Assembly: GCF_910593845.1 (NCBI RefSeq) | Contig: NZ_CAJVAS010000012.1 | Coordinates: 62,001 to 126,000, forward strand | Origin: Paenibacillus solanacearum | GTDB taxonomy: Bacteria > Bacillota > Bacilli > Paenibacillales > NBRC-103111 | Direction of reading: 5' to 3' | Length of the DNA: 64,000 nt | Position numbers and translations under genes: made by a program | In this document: positions 47,118-56,477 of the stretch, piece by piece | Numbering within the stretch: position 1 is the first letter of the stretch | Layout of the letters: each line of letters opens with the position of its first letter | Notes under the pieces: generated by a model | What the model was told of the DNA's origin: nothing | The model's database searches: none | The model's input: the letters and a program-made list of their open reading frames with translations, nothing else

Positions 47118-48119
47118 TCACTGGAGCTTGTCGAAATATTCGTAATCGGGATAAATATAAGGTGTCCGGGGTGTCGGAATCGTACGGATTTGGACGGCGT
47201 CGAGCTTCATGATCTCGTTGCCGTTATACTTGGTCTTGCCGATCGTTCCGGTAAGCTGGACCCAGGCATCCTTGGCAGGGATTTGCGACACCGCCGATTC
47301 GACCAGTACCCCGTAGGGAGAAGCATCCGCCGAGCAGCATTGCATCGCTAGCCGGGCGACGACAAATTGACCGGGCTTCATCCCTTCCTCGAGGTAGGCG
47401 AAGCCGCTGATCTCCATCTTCTTCCCGACGAAACGGTCAATGAAGAAATCGACGGAAGTCAGCACCTCCATAAAGCCTTCCTCCTTCACCTGAATCAGAT
47501 CCTTCTTGTACAGCTTCTTCCCCAGTTTGGCGAAATCCTCCGTAAACGCGTCGGCCGGGAACAGCTCTGCCACCACAGCCTCCTCGGATGGGCCTGCCGC
47601 TTGTCCGAGGCCGTTTCCGGCTGCCGCTGGGGAGCTTGTCTGCGGCGGCTGCAATTCCTCATGGGATCGGGAAGCGGTGGAAGCGTCCGCCGGTTCCGGC
47701 GGCTGGGACGCCGCCTTATTGCCGGACGATGAACTGAAGGCCGCGGTGCTGCTCAAATTCATGCCTTTCATGGCCGCGACGGTGCTGCCCATGATCTGAT
47801 TCGGCAGGAAGTAACCAAGCGCCAGCGGCACGAGAAACAAGCCGTAAATCATGGCATGCACCGGCAAAGAGCGGGTCGCAACAGGGTCGCAGCCGCAGGC
47901 GGACGCTCGGCCCCACCACGTTTGCAGCGCCAGATACGCTTGATGCGCCGCCACGACAAAAAGCGCGACGGCTGCGAATTTGAGATACGGTTCCATGCGC
48001 GGAGCGATGTAGTATACAAGCTGCTCCGTTTTTACCAAATATCCGATATACAGGGCAAATGCCGCCATGATTGCCGCTCTCAGCAAGTAATGCGGTATCC
48101 ATGAACGATCGTTGGGCAT
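47118..48119 (-). CDS. TIGR03943-family protein (partner of permease 2)
   Basis: A 333-residue paralogue of the gene at 45141-46133 with two N-terminal TMs, a third near residue 90, a long proline/serine-rich linker (about 115-175) in place of the histidine-rich one, and the conserved C-terminal domain (MQCCSADASPYGVLVE, WVQLTGTIGK). GGAGAACC precedes ATG 48119. It follows permease 2 by 15 bp. Confidence 0.85.
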   Translation of the reverse strand: MPNDRSWIPHYLLRAAIMAAFALYIGYLVKTEQLVYYIAPRMEPYLKFAAVALFVVAAHQAYLALQTWWGRASACGCDPVATRSLPVHAMIYGLFLVPLALGYFLPNQIMGSTVAAMKGMNLSSTAAFSSSSGNKAASQPPEPADASTASRSHEELQPPQTSSPAAAGNGLGQAAGPSEEAVVAELFPADAFTEDFAKLGKKLYKKDLIQVKEEGFMEVLTSVDFFIDRFVGKKMEISGFAYLEEGMKPGQFVVARLAMQCCSADASPYGVLVESAVSQIPAKDAWVQLTGTIGKTKYNGNEIMKLDAVQIRTIPTPRTPYIYPDYEYFDKLQ

Positions 48120-48134
48120 GACAGGTTCTCCTTC

Positions 48135-49154
48135 CTACTGGAAATACAGGCGGGAAATCAACAAGGATCCGGACAAGACCGAAACGGTGATCAGCAGTGC
48201 CAGCAGCAGAACAAAGCGGGTGCGAAACACGGAAAGCAGCATCAGCGAGCTTTTGATATCGAGCATCGGTCCGAAGACGAGAAACGTCAGCAGCGACCCT
48301 GCCGAGAACGTATTCGCAAACGAAGCGGCGACAAAGGCATCGGAGGTCGAGCACAGCGACAGCACGTAAGCGAAGCCCATCATGAACAGATGGGAGACGA
48401 TCGGATCCTGCCCGATGCTGACGAGATCGCTTCGCGGGATGAGGGCTTGTATCCCTGCCGTGACCATGGAGCCGAGGATCAAATATTTGCCCATTTCAAA
48501 AAATTCACCGGCGGCATGCTCCAGCATAGCCGAAACTTTGCTGCCTCGATCGTGGGAATGCCCCGCCGCTTCGCCGGCCGCATCGGCGTATAACGTTGAA
48601 GCGCTGTGCTTAAGCTGATTGGCTGCGACAAACCGATAAACGAACAGACCGACCATGGCCGCAGCGAGAACGGCGAGCCCCATACGGGCGTAAAGCATTT
48701 CCGGCCGGGCCTTGAAAGCCATGTAAGTGGCAGCGTAGACGATCGGATTGACAATCGGCCCGGCAAGAATGAAGACGACGGCAATATAAAGCGGCATTCC
48801 TTTGGCGATCAGCCTCCGAATGACCGGGATCAGCCCGCACTCGCAGACCGGGAAGAGGAACCCCAGCAGGCAGGCGAACAAGATGCCGAGAAGCGGATGG
48901 CGCGGGGTAAACCGCTGGATCATTTGTTCCGAGAGGAAGATTTGCATGAAGGAGGAAATAAGCACGCCAAGCATAATGAACGGCAGCGCCTCCAGGATGA
49001 TGCTGATAAAGATCGTCTTGAACGACTGAAGCGTCTCGTCCTTCAACGCAGGAACGGCAGCGAAAACTTCGGGATTCATCACCAGCACGATCATGAAGCT
49101 GATCGCCGAAATAAATATACAGTGAATTCCCCATTGAACGGCAAAAGAACGCAA
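48135..49154 (-). CDS. Permease, UPF0718/ArsP-like family (copy 2)
   Basis: The 339-residue paralogue of the gene at 46130-47041, with FPVCECGLIPVIRRL near residue 100 and SLCSTSDAFVAASF near the C-terminus. The start is a TTG at 49154, chosen because AGGAGG lies at about 49163-49168 on the minus strand. A Fur/Zur-like palindrome (49194-49208) lies 40 bp upstream, so both permease pairs may form one metal-controlled operon. Confidence 0.85.
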   Translation of the reverse strand: MRSFAVQWGIHCIFISAISFMIVLVMNPEVFAAVPALKDETLQSFKTIFISIILEALPFIMLGVLISSFMQIFLSEQMIQRFTPRHPLLGILFACLLGFLFPVCECGLIPVIRRLIAKGMPLYIAVVFILAGPIVNPIVYAATYMAFKARPEMLYARMGLAVLAAAMVGLFVYRFVAANQLKHSASTLYADAAGEAAGHSHDRGSKVSAMLEHAAGEFFEMGKYLILGSMVTAGIQALIPRSDLVSIGQDPIVSHLFMMGFAYVLSLCSTSDAFVAASFANTFSAGSLLTFLVFGPMLDIKSSLMLLSVFRTRFVLLLALLITVSVLSGSLLISRLYFQ

Positions 49155-49193
49155 ACGAGCAGCCTCCTACGCTCCGTGGCTCATAGTTATATG

Positions 49194-49208
49194 TAATAGT
49201 TACTATTA
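49194..49208. promoter_or_regulatory. Fur/Zur-like operator upstream of permease 2
   Basis: TAATAGTTACTATTA is a palindrome except at the centre, with the 7-1-7 form of Fur-family boxes. It shares TTACTATTAATA with the operator upstream of the GTPase gene. Confidence 0.6.
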
Positions 49209-49281
49209 ATATTAGTCAACGCGCTGGGATGTTGTCAAATGGAGGAGGATCCGTTGAAGGCGACGCCCGGTATTCTCCTGC

Positions 49282-50298
49282 TTACATGTCAGCCGATGCA
49301 AGAAGCCATTCTTTGGCGAGCCGCTCCGAATCCAGATCCATGCCAATCGCTACGATATACCGTTCGCCGTCATAAGCAGCCTGCTTCCAGCTGAACCGTT
49401 TTCCGGCATATTGCATCAAGTACGCGGAAGGACCGGCGCCCGTGTTCAGGTAGCCTTTGGCCCGCAGAAGCCGGGAAGCATTCGCTTGAAGAAATCGCTC
49501 GACCGTTTCCGGCTTGACCGGGTTCGGGCAAGGGAGCACAACGGTAGACAGACGGGCAAACGAACGGTGCCGCACAGCGGCGCCGCCATCCTGCTCCGCA
49601 GCTTGCCCCGAAGAAGGCATGTGCCTGAACACATGGAACGGGTTTCTTCCCGCAGGATGCTTATCCGGCACGGGCTCCACGCCGGCAAGCAGGAGGCTCA
49701 GGTCCATGTCGCTATGGACGGCCGTGAGCATCGGCGCTTTCGGGTTATGCTTGCGTACCGCCTTTTCGATCTTGCGAAGCCGGGTCGGCGGGATCAGATC
49801 GACCTTGTTCAGGAGCAGCAAATCCGCCACCTCGATCTGCCTTCGCAGCGTATGAATGAGCTGCCGGTCTGCCGAGAACAGGCTGTTGTATTCCAGCACA
49901 TGCTCTGCATCGAGCACGGTGACGATGTGCTGCAGCCGGACGCGGCCAAGAAGCTGCGGCTCCGCCAGGCAATCCGCGATCTCCTCGGGATTGGCGACGC
50001 CGGTCAGCTCGATAAACAGCACATCCGGCCGCTGCCGCAGCAGCGTTTCCGCCGCATAAGCGACCTCGCTTTTTTTATCGCAGCAGATACAGCCGTCCAG
50101 CAGCTTCTTGACGGACACACCGGCCAGTTCGCTCTGCACCATATGGCCGTCGATATCCAGCTTGCCCAGCTCGTTCATCAATATGGCGGGCTGTAAGCCT
50201 CGCTTCCCGGCCTCATGCACAAGCCGAAGCAGCAGTGTCGTTTTGCCGCTGCCCAGAAATCCGCTAAGAATAAAGACAGGGATGCTTGTCACGTTCAT
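49282..50298 (-). CDS. COG0523 (CobW-like) metal-binding GTPase, probable zinc chaperone
   Basis: A 338-residue G3E GTPase with Walker A GFLGSGKT (13-20), the metal-binding CICC motif (Cys70-x-Cys72-Cys73, in LLDGCICCDKK), Walker B FIELTGVANPEEI and a C-terminal CobW_C domain. YciC-type members act under zinc limitation; others serve cobalamin or nickel. The adjacent ZIP transporter, permease pairs and Zur-like operator support zinc. Confidence 0.88.
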   Translation of the reverse strand: MNVTSIPVFILSGFLGSGKTTLLLRLVHEAGKRGLQPAILMNELGKLDIDGHMVQSELAGVSVKKLLDGCICCDKKSEVAYAAETLLRQRPDVLFIELTGVANPEEIADCLAEPQLLGRVRLQHIVTVLDAEHVLEYNSLFSADRQLIHTLRRQIEVADLLLLNKVDLIPPTRLRKIEKAVRKHNPKAPMLTAVHSDMDLSLLLAGVEPVPDKHPAGRNPFHVFRHMPSSGQAAEQDGGAAVRHRSFARLSTVVLPCPNPVKPETVERFLQANASRLLRAKGYLNTGAGPSAYLMQYAGKRFSWKQAAYDGERYIVAIGMDLDSERLAKEWLLASADM

Positions 50299-50309
50299 CC
50301 ATCCTTTCA

Positions 50310-50340
50310 GGTATTAATGATAATAATTACTATTAATACC
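50310..50340. promoter_or_regulatory. Fur/Zur-like operator upstream of the GTPase
   Basis: GGTATTAAT and ATTAATACC flank a near-symmetric core TGATAATAATTACTA that matches the Fur-type 15-mer TGATAATnATTATCA at 13 positions. It lies 12 bp before the GTPase start and also upstream of the divergent copper-maturation operon. Confidence 0.65.
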
Positions 50341-50539
50341 ACATGAACATGCCATGGCGCAAAAAAACACCGTTCCCAAGTCGATACAGCCGTGCCCCGC
50401 CCGCCCGCGCCGATTGATGACACCATTTCGCCCTTTTCCATTCACACAATGTTAACCGTATTAGCCCGATCGAGTCATATTAAAAAAAAGGCGAGCAGCT
50501 ACAATAGGAGGTGAATGAGGAAAGGGAGGAACGAAGCGT

Positions 50540-50923
50540 ATGAAACAGATCGCCATTCCAGCGCTCTTGTGCAGCCTGCTGCTGATGGGTACGACGGCTT
50601 GTTCGCCCGTTGCGAAAGGACAGGACCCGGCCAAGATCAAGGTGGAGCTGGTCTCCGAACCGGCTCTGGTGACGGCAGGCACGAAGGTGAAGCTCATCGC
50701 CAAGATTACGGGACTCGAGAAGGAAGAAGGAGCCCAGGTTCAGCTGGATATCCGAAGAACGGACAACAGCATTCTTCCTGATATGAAAGAGGCCCTTCCT
50801 ATGGGCGGCGGGCAGTATTATGCGGAGAAAACGTTCGACAAGCCGGCGTCCTATTCGGTCTATATTCACTTGTATCAAGGAGAGCTCCATATAACGAAGA
50901 AAAAAGAACTGATCGTCTCATGA
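50540..50923 (+). CDS. Exported lipoprotein, FixH/YtkA-like
   Basis: The 127-residue lipoprotein has lipobox MGTTAC (Cys near residue 21) and a single Ig-like beta domain (IKVELVSEPALVTAGTKVKL to YHLYQGELHI), as in YtkA/FixH-like proteins linked to oxidase and copper maturation. GGAGGAACG precedes ATG 50540. Its stop overlaps the nosD start by 4 bp, making it the first gene of the nos-type operon. Confidence 0.7.
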   Translation: MKQIAIPALLCSLLLMGTTACSPVAKGQDPAKIKVELVSEPALVTAGTKVKLIAKITGLEKEEGAQVQLDIRRTDNSILPDMKEALPMGGGQYYAEKTFDKPASYSVYIHLYQGELHITKKKELIVS

Positions 50924-52272
50924 CCATCCTGGGGCATTGGCGTTGGCGCGAAGCGCTGCTGTGCGTCGCGGCCTGTCTGGCGCTTGTCTGCATACCGCGC
51001 GTTCTGTACGCCGCCAACGAAGAAACGAGCCTGATCCCTCATCTGCAGCAGTTGATCGACAATGCTTCCGAAGGAGGAACGCTGGTGCTGCCGGCCGGCT
51101 CGTACCGGGGAGGCGTGACAATCGGCAAGCCGTTGACCGTCCGGGCCGAGGGAACGGTTCGGATTATCGCTGCGAACAGCATTGAGCCGGCTATCCGGAT
51201 CGACGCGGATCATGTGCGCTTGCAGCAGGTGCAGCTCGTTCAGCCGTTTTCCTCCGAGGCGCCGGCCTTACTCGTAAAAGGCAGCAAGGCGGTGCTGGAT
51301 TCGATCGGCATCCGTACCCGGTCGTTCGGAATCATGCTGCGGGATAACGGGCAGAACGAAATATTCAACTCTACCATTCAGCGGGAGCCCGACGCTTCCG
51401 GCGAACCGGCGGACAGACGGAACGGCATCGACTTGTTCAACTCGCATGACAACCGCATCTACAACAATACGATTTCGACGATGAACGACGGCGTTTATCT
51501 CGAGAGCAGCCATCGCAACCGGGTGGAGCGCAACCGGATCGACGGTTCACGTTACGGTATACACTGCATGTATACGGACGGCACCATCGTCCGGGATAAC
51601 GTAGGGTCCTTGAATGTCACCGGTGCCATGATTATGGGGGTCAAGGATGCGGAAGTGACCGGCAACACGTTCGTGAAGCAAAGCGAGAGCGTCAATTCGC
51701 AAGGGCTGCTGCTGTTCGACGTGCAAACGTCCCGCATCGAGGGCAACAAGGCGGAAGGCAACCGGGTCGGCTTCTATATCGAGCAGTCGCACCGCAATCG
51801 CATTGCGAACAACGACCTCGTGCGGAATTTTGTCGGGGTGCAGCTGCTGGAGTCCGATGAAAACGAGTTCACCGGCAACTATTTTTGGAACAACGTGATC
51901 GAATCGGAAGCCGACGAAAGCCGCAGCAACCGGTTTGCGGGAAATTACTGGGACGCCTTTCGCGGCATCGATCCAAGCGGCGACGGCATAAGCGATATTT
52001 CTTACGCGATGAATCCTTTCTTTCAAAAGCTTACGTCGGCCATTCCAGCATTTCAGCTGTTTTTCCAATCGCCGGGGATGCAGTTTCTGGAGAGCATGCA
52101 AACCGCGGGGATCGAAGAATGGACCGTCGATCCGGCGCCGCTTATGAAGCCGGAAGCAGAGCGATTGCCGGTGCAGGACCGTCCGGGGCAGGCCGGTCTG
52201 CTGGCGTCGGCGGTCATGCTGCTGCTGGCGTCGATCACGATCATCACGTATACGGGGGGAAAACGAAGATGA
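50920..52272 (+). CDS. nosD: NosD-like periplasmic copper-maturation protein
   Basis: The 450-residue protein has a signal sequence, a right-handed beta-helix with many NRI/NNT repeats (for example NGIDLFNSHDNRIYNNTI) and a C-terminal TM anchor. NosD with NosY and NosF delivers copper to nitrous oxide reductase in other bacteria. The GNYWDAF motif near residue 345 is typical. It is translationally coupled to genes on both sides. No nosZ is in the window. Confidence 0.9.
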   Translation: MTILGHWRWREALLCVAACLALVCIPRVLYAANEETSLIPHLQQLIDNASEGGTLVLPAGSYRGGVTIGKPLTVRAEGTVRIIAANSIEPAIRIDADHVRLQQVQLVQPFSSEAPALLVKGSKAVLDSIGIRTRSFGIMLRDNGQNEIFNSTIQREPDASGEPADRRNGIDLFNSHDNRIYNNTISTMNDGVYLESSHRNRVERNRIDGSRYGIHCMYTDGTIVRDNVGSLNVTGAMIMGVKDAEVTGNTFVKQSESVNSQGLLLFDVQTSRIEGNKAEGNRVGFYIEQSHRNRIANNDLVRNFVGVQLLESDENEFTGNYFWNNVIESEADESRSNRFAGNYWDAFRGIDPSGDGISDISYAMNPFFQKLTSAIPAFQLFFQSPGMQFLESMQTAGIEEWTVDPAPLMKPEAERLPVQDRPGQAGLLASAVMLLLASITIITYTGGKRR

Positions 52273-52832
52273 ACAAACGACTGCGGGTTCTATGCTTCTT
52301 GTTCTTGATTGCGGGTTTGCTGTCGGCCTGTGCCAAGACGAAATACATGGCGGTGCCGATTCAGGAAGCGACCGACAAATGCGCGATATGCAACATGCAG
52401 GTGAAAGACGACGCCTTTGCCGTTCAACTGACGACGAAGGAAGGCAAAACGTACAAATTCGACGATTTGGGCTGCATGAACGAATGGGTAGCCAAAAACG
52501 GGCCGGAGCAGATCGGCGCGAAATTCGTCAGAGATTACAACACGAAGGAATGGATCTCCTACGAAGCGGCGGCGTACGTGTTCGACGCCTCGTTCAAGAC
52601 GCCGATGGCTTACGGCATTTATTCGTTTAAAGACAAGCAGGAAGCGCAAACGTTTATTAACGGGCAGAACAAAGGCAAGCTGATGACCGCGGCGGATCTT
52701 CAGCAGCATACATGGGAGCGAAGCAAGGGGGCGATGGATATGGGCGGCGCCAAGCACGACATGAACGCCCATTCCGAGAGCAGCCATGCAGCACCTGCGA
52801 CGGGCGGGGCCCAAGGATCGCATGGACAATGA
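52269..52832 (+). CDS. nosL: NosL-like copper chaperone lipoprotein
   Basis: A 187-residue lipoprotein with lipobox LLSAC (Cys21) and the NosL copper site KCAICNMQV (Cys38, Cys41, Met43). The following FDDLGCMNEWV and YVFDASFKTPMAYG are typical of the family. The C-terminus adds a His/Met-rich tail (MDMGGAKHDMNAHSES), a further probable Cu(I) binding site. The start overlaps the nosD stop (ATGA). Confidence 0.93.
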   Translation: MNKRLRVLCFLFLIAGLLSACAKTKYMAVPIQEATDKCAICNMQVKDDAFAVQLTTKEGKTYKFDDLGCMNEWVAKNGPEQIGAKFVRDYNTKEWISYEAAAYVFDASFKTPMAYGIYSFKDKQEAQTFINGQNKGKLMTAADLQQHTWERSKGAMDMGGAKHDMNAHSESSHAAPATGGAQGSHGQ

Positions 52833-53647
52833 ACATACTGCATATTTCGCTACGGGAGCTGAGGGTCGGCTTTCGCAATCCATGGGCGTATTCGTTCATG
52901 GGGCTGTTCACCGTATTCAGCTTGTCCTTGCTTGTCATGAATACCCAAAGCTATACGACGGGATATTCGAGCACGACCTCGTCGATGCTGAATCTGATTT
53001 TGTACCTCATCCCATTAATGACGCTGCTGCTCGGCTCCTTCTCGCTCACCTCGGAGAAGGAGGAAGGAAGCTGGCAGCTGCTGTCGACATACCCGGTCAG
53101 CACGCTCTCGTTCATTGCCGGCAAATATGTCGGCTTAAGCGCCGTGCTGCTGACGATCATCTCATTCGGGTACGGCGTTACGGGCATGGCCGGCGCGATC
53201 GCGGGCAGCGGACTGGAGCCGGGAACGTTCGGTTTGTTTATCGTCTTCTCCGCGGGGCTCGTACTGCTGTTTCTGGCGGTCGCGCTGTGCATCGGCACGC
53301 TGGCCCGCAATCGCTGGCAGGCGCTCACTTTCGCCGTAGCCGTATGGTTCTTCGCGATTATCGGCTGGCCTACGCTGCTGATCGCTATGCTCAGCCTGAT
53401 GCCGTACTTGTGGATCAAGCCGCTGCTGACGGCGCTGACGATGTTCAATCCGGCGGAGCTCGTTCGGCTGTTCGTCGTCATCAAGCTTGGCGGGGGAGCG
53501 GCTCTCGGGCCCGAATATTACGATTGGATCCGGTGGATGCAGCAGCCCTCGGGCACCTGGGCTTTTGCAGCGCTCTCCATCGTATGGATCGGTGCCGCCG
53601 CTTGGTTTGCCTGCTGGATCTGGGAGAGGGGGAGAGCCCGTGGGTGA
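52829..53647 (+). CDS. nosY: NosY-like ABC permease
   Basis: The 272-residue membrane protein has six predicted TMs and begins with a cytoplasmic amphipathic stretch (MNILHISLRELRVGFRNPWA) as in NosY. SEKEEGSWQLLSTYPV after the second TM is a strong family signature. It overlaps nosL by 4 bp and nosF by 8 bp. With NosF and NosD it would form the copper or sulfur delivery complex at the membrane. Confidence 0.92.
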   Translation: MNILHISLRELRVGFRNPWAYSFMGLFTVFSLSLLVMNTQSYTTGYSSTTSSMLNLILYLIPLMTLLLGSFSLTSEKEEGSWQLLSTYPVSTLSFIAGKYVGLSAVLLTIISFGYGVTGMAGAIAGSGLEPGTFGLFIVFSAGLVLLFLAVALCIGTLARNRWQALTFAVAVWFFAIIGWPTLLIAMLSLMPYLWIKPLLTALTMFNPAELVRLFVVIKLGGGAALGPEYYDWIRWMQQPSGTWAFAALSIVWIGAAAWFACWIWERGRARG

Positions 53648-54398
53648 AGCGCTGCTGCAGCTGAACGATGTCGCCAAACGAATCGGCGCGCGTGAAATTA
53701 TTCAATCGGCGTCGCTGGAATTACACAAAGGGCAGGTGCTGGCGCTGTGCGGCGGCAACGGCGCGGGAAAGAGCACGCTGCTGCGCATGATCGCGGGCAT
53801 CCTGCAGCCGACCGGCGGAGACATTGTTGTGAACGGTTACCGCTGGAAGCAGAACCGCAAAGCATACGCGGAGCAGATCGGCTACATGCCGGACGACTAT
53901 TTGTTCGGGCAAGGCTTGTCCGCCGAGGAAACGCTGTCTTTCTGGGCATCGCTCAGGAAGGTGTCCAAGCCGAGGGTCCAGGAGACGCTGCGCTTGGTCG
54001 GCTTGTACGATGTACGATCGAAGTCCGTCTCTTCGTTCTCCAAAGGCATGCGGCAGCGGCTGCTCTTCGCGCAGGCGCTGCTGGCGGAGCCGCCCTTGCT
54101 CATCTTGGACGAACCGACGAACGGACTCGACCCGTACTGGATGGAATCGTTTGTCGAGCTGGTACGCCGGGCCCGGCGGAACGGGCATGCGGTCATCTTT
54201 TCCACGCATCAGCTTCCGGCGGCGGAAGCGACGGCGGACTGCGTCGTGTTTCTCAAGGAAGGCAGAGTGGCCGAACAAGGCACGATAGCTTCGTTCGCCG
54301 ACCGGTTTGGCCCTGACGGATTGCAGGGGGTCTTTCAGGCCTTATTCGGTTTCCGCGCGGAAAGCGGCAAGGGGAGGGGGACCATTGAACACAAGTAA
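53640..54398 (+). CDS. nosF: NosF-like ABC ATPase
   Basis: The 252-residue ATPase has Walker A CGGNGAGKSTLL near residue 35, signature FSKGMRQRLLFAQ and Walker B LLILDEPTNGLD. The start is a GTG at 53640 with GAGAGGGGGAG just upstream; the longer frame to 53487 is inside nosY. It lies in the usual order after nosD-nosL-nosY and overlaps the thioredoxin gene by 14 bp. Confidence 0.92.
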   Translation: MGEALLQLNDVAKRIGAREIIQSASLELHKGQVLALCGGNGAGKSTLLRMIAGILQPTGGDIVVNGYRWKQNRKAYAEQIGYMPDDYLFGQGLSAEETLSFWASLRKVSKPRVQETLRLVGLYDVRSKSVSSFSKGMRQRLLFAQALLAEPPLLILDEPTNGLDPYWMESFVELVRRARRNGHAVIFSTHQLPAAEATADCVVFLKEGRVAEQGTIASFADRFGPDGLQGVFQALFGFRAESGKGRGTIEHK

Positions 54399-54939
54399 GA
54401 CATTCGCAGTAAGCGGCTTAATGACCGGGCTGATCGTATTGGCGCTGGCGTTTGCCGTATACCAGGCGGTTTCCCGGCCGTCCGACGGTCAGCTTCGGGC
54501 CGGTGCCCCGGCGCCGGAGTTCCGGGTGACCGATATGGCCGGGCAGCCGGTCCGGCTGTCCGACTTCGCGGGAAAAGGCGTGCTCCTGAATTTCTGGGGC
54601 ACTTGGTGCGCTCCGTGCGTGAACGAGATGCCCAGGCTGCAGGCCGCTTCCGAAGCGGGCATGGACGGAGTGGAGATAATCGCCGTCAATGTCGGCGACA
54701 GCAAGGGCACGATCGCCGAATTTATGAACGCGCATGCGCTGAGCTTCCCGGTCATGACCGATCCGAGCGGCGAAGCGGTGAAGAGCTACCGGGTCACCGG
54801 TCTTCCCGCGACATTCGCGATCGACGGCAAAGGAACGGTGAGGCGGATCGTTCCGGGCGAGCTCGCTTCCGTCGAGCAGATCCGGGCGCTCATGCGAAGC
54901 GTACAGCCGGACCGGAATTCCGGGTCTTCGAAGGAGTGA
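54385..54939 (+). CDS. TlpA/ResA-type membrane-anchored thioredoxin
   Basis: The 184-residue protein has one N-terminal TM and a thioredoxin fold with the redox pair Cys75-Ala-Pro-Cys78 in FWGTWCAPCVNEMP, and the cis-proline segment VTGLPATFAID. Such proteins reduce cysteines in exported copper or heme proteins. The start is a TTG at 54385 preceded by GGGGAGGGGG. It is tightly linked to the nos-type genes, suggesting a role in reducing NosL, a Cu-A site or a cytochrome. Confidence 0.88.
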   Translation: MNTSKTFAVSGLMTGLIVLALAFAVYQAVSRPSDGQLRAGAPAPEFRVTDMAGQPVRLSDFAGKGVLLNFWGTWCAPCVNEMPRLQAASEAGMDGVEIIAVNVGDSKGTIAEFMNAHALSFPVMTDPSGEAVKSYRVTGLPATFAIDGKGTVRRIVPGELASVEQIRALMRSVQPDRNSGSSKE

Positions 54940-54946
54940 TGCCGCC

Positions 54947-55801
54947 ATGCTCTACAAGCATTTGAAAAGTCTCATTCTGATCATTCCGACGCTTACGATC
55001 GGTTTGTGGGAATATGTGCGCCATTCGTTTTTGCTGCCTTACATCTCCATGGATCTGGGGAATTGGCTCGCTCCGCTGCTTGTGTTCCTGGTGACGATGA
55101 CGCTGCTTCGCAAGCTGTTTGCCAAGATGGAGGTTCTGCAGGAGGAGCTGCAGCAGGAAAGGGAGGCCAAGGCTGCGCTGGAGGAGCGGGAGAACATCGC
55201 GCGGGAGCTGCATGACGGCATCGCCCAATCGCTCTTTCTGTTGTCCGTTCGGCTGGACCGCATGGATCGTATGGACCGAAACGGCAGCGGCATGAACGAT
55301 TCGCTTCGCACGGCGTACCAAAATTTGCGAAAAACCGTGTACGAGGTGAACGAATATGTCCGGCAGGCGATTGCCGGCTTGCGGTATCCCGTCACCCCGG
55401 CCTCCAAGCCATGGATGGAATCGGTGCAGCGTCTGGTCGAAGAATTTCGGCGCGACACGGGCTTATCCGTCGTACTGCTGTGGAGCCTGTCGGAGCAGCG
55501 GTTGACGCTGAAGGAGAAGGTGGAGCTGTATTCGACGGTTCGCGAAGCGATGATCAATGTATACAAGCATGCCGGAGCGGAGCGGCTGTGGGTCGAGGGA
55601 ACGGACCGGGGCGACCGGGGCTGGCGGTGCGAGATCCGGGATGACGGAGCAGGCTTCCGGCGTTCCGATCCGCTTGAGCGCGGAGAAGGATTCGGCCTGG
55701 CGATGATCCGGGAACGCGCGGACAAATTGAACTGGAGCTTCACGGCCGCACGCGATGGCGAACATACGCGGGTCGTGATTGAGAAGGAGGAGCGATGGTA
55801 A
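54947..55801 (+). CDS. NarL-family sensor histidine kinase
   Basis: The 284-residue kinase has two N-terminal TMs with a very short external loop, then a coiled coil, a HisKA_3 domain with His89 in IARELHDGIAQSL and a C-terminal ATPase domain (DDGAGF, GFGLAMIRERA). The minimal sensor part suggests it reads a membrane or intracellular signal. It overlaps its response regulator by 7 bp. Confidence 0.93.
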   Translation: MLYKHLKSLILIIPTLTIGLWEYVRHSFLLPYISMDLGNWLAPLLVFLVTMTLLRKLFAKMEVLQEELQQEREAKAALEERENIARELHDGIAQSLFLLSVRLDRMDRMDRNGSGMNDSLRTAYQNLRKTVYEVNEYVRQAIAGLRYPVTPASKPWMESVQRLVEEFRRDTGLSVVLLWSLSEQRLTLKEKVELYSTVREAMINVYKHAGAERLWVEGTDRGDRGWRCEIRDDGAGFRRSDPLERGEGFGLAMIRERADKLNWSFTAARDGEHTRVVIEKEERW

Positions 55802-56445
55802 CGCAGCCGATTCGCATTATGCTTGCCGACGATCATGCGCATGCCCGCGAGGCGATGAAAGACATTATCGGAGCCGACGATGCGTTCGAAATCGTGGGCG
55901 AGGCGGAGAACGGCCTGGAGGCGGTCCGGATGGCCGAACGCTACATGCCCGATCTGATCTTGATGGATATACGGATGCCGGACATGGACGGGCTGGAAGC
56001 GACCAAAGCGATCAAGGAGCGGTTCCCGTACGTCAAAATCGTGATGGTCACCGTCTCGGGGGACATCACCCATTTGTTTGAAGCCATCAAGCGCGGCGCG
56101 CAAGGGTATTTGCTCAAAAACTTGTGCCCGGCTTCCTGGCATGAATATTTGCGGGCGGTCGCGTTCGACGAAGCCCCCATGTCCAGAGAGGTGGCCGTAC
56201 GCTTGCTGCAGGAGTTTACGTTTAAACAAACGAGCGTTTCCGAGAAATCGCCGCTCACCCTGCGCGAGAAAGACATTTTGGAATGCGTCGCGAAGGGCAG
56301 CTCCAACAAGGAAATCGCGGAGGAGCTGAACATTTCTGAGCATACCGTCAAAAATCATCTCAAAAACATTTTGCACAAGCTGCACCTGGACAACCGCGTG
56401 CAGCTGATGCGGTACGCTTACGAGAAAGGCTGGCTGCAGGCTTGA
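55795..56445 (+). CDS. NarL/FixJ-family response regulator
   Basis: The 216-residue regulator has a receiver domain (acidic pair Asp12-Asp13, phosphoacceptor Asp58 in LILMDIRMPDMDG, Lys in GYLLKN) and a LuxR-type DNA-binding domain (LTLREKDILECVAKG, NKEIAEELNISEHTVKNHL). It probably controls this operon in response to its kinase; the signal may be oxygen, nitrogen oxide or copper given the neighbours. Confidence 0.95.
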   Translation: MVTQPIRIMLADDHAHAREAMKDIIGADDAFEIVGEAENGLEAVRMAERYMPDLILMDIRMPDMDGLEATKAIKERFPYVKIVMVTVSGDITHLFEAIKRGAQGYLLKNLCPASWHEYLRAVAFDEAPMSREVAVRLLQEFTFKQTSVSEKSPLTLREKDILECVAKGSSNKEIAEELNISEHTVKNHLKNILHKLHLDNRVQLMRYAYEKGWLQA

Positions 56446-56477
56446 GGCCCGCCGGCGCGAAGGAGAGGACTGCGGGT

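Noticed and set aside
51885..52268. Long upstream extension of nosL to 51885
   Set aside because: The added part lies inside nosD in another frame; the lipoprotein signal begins at ATG 52269.
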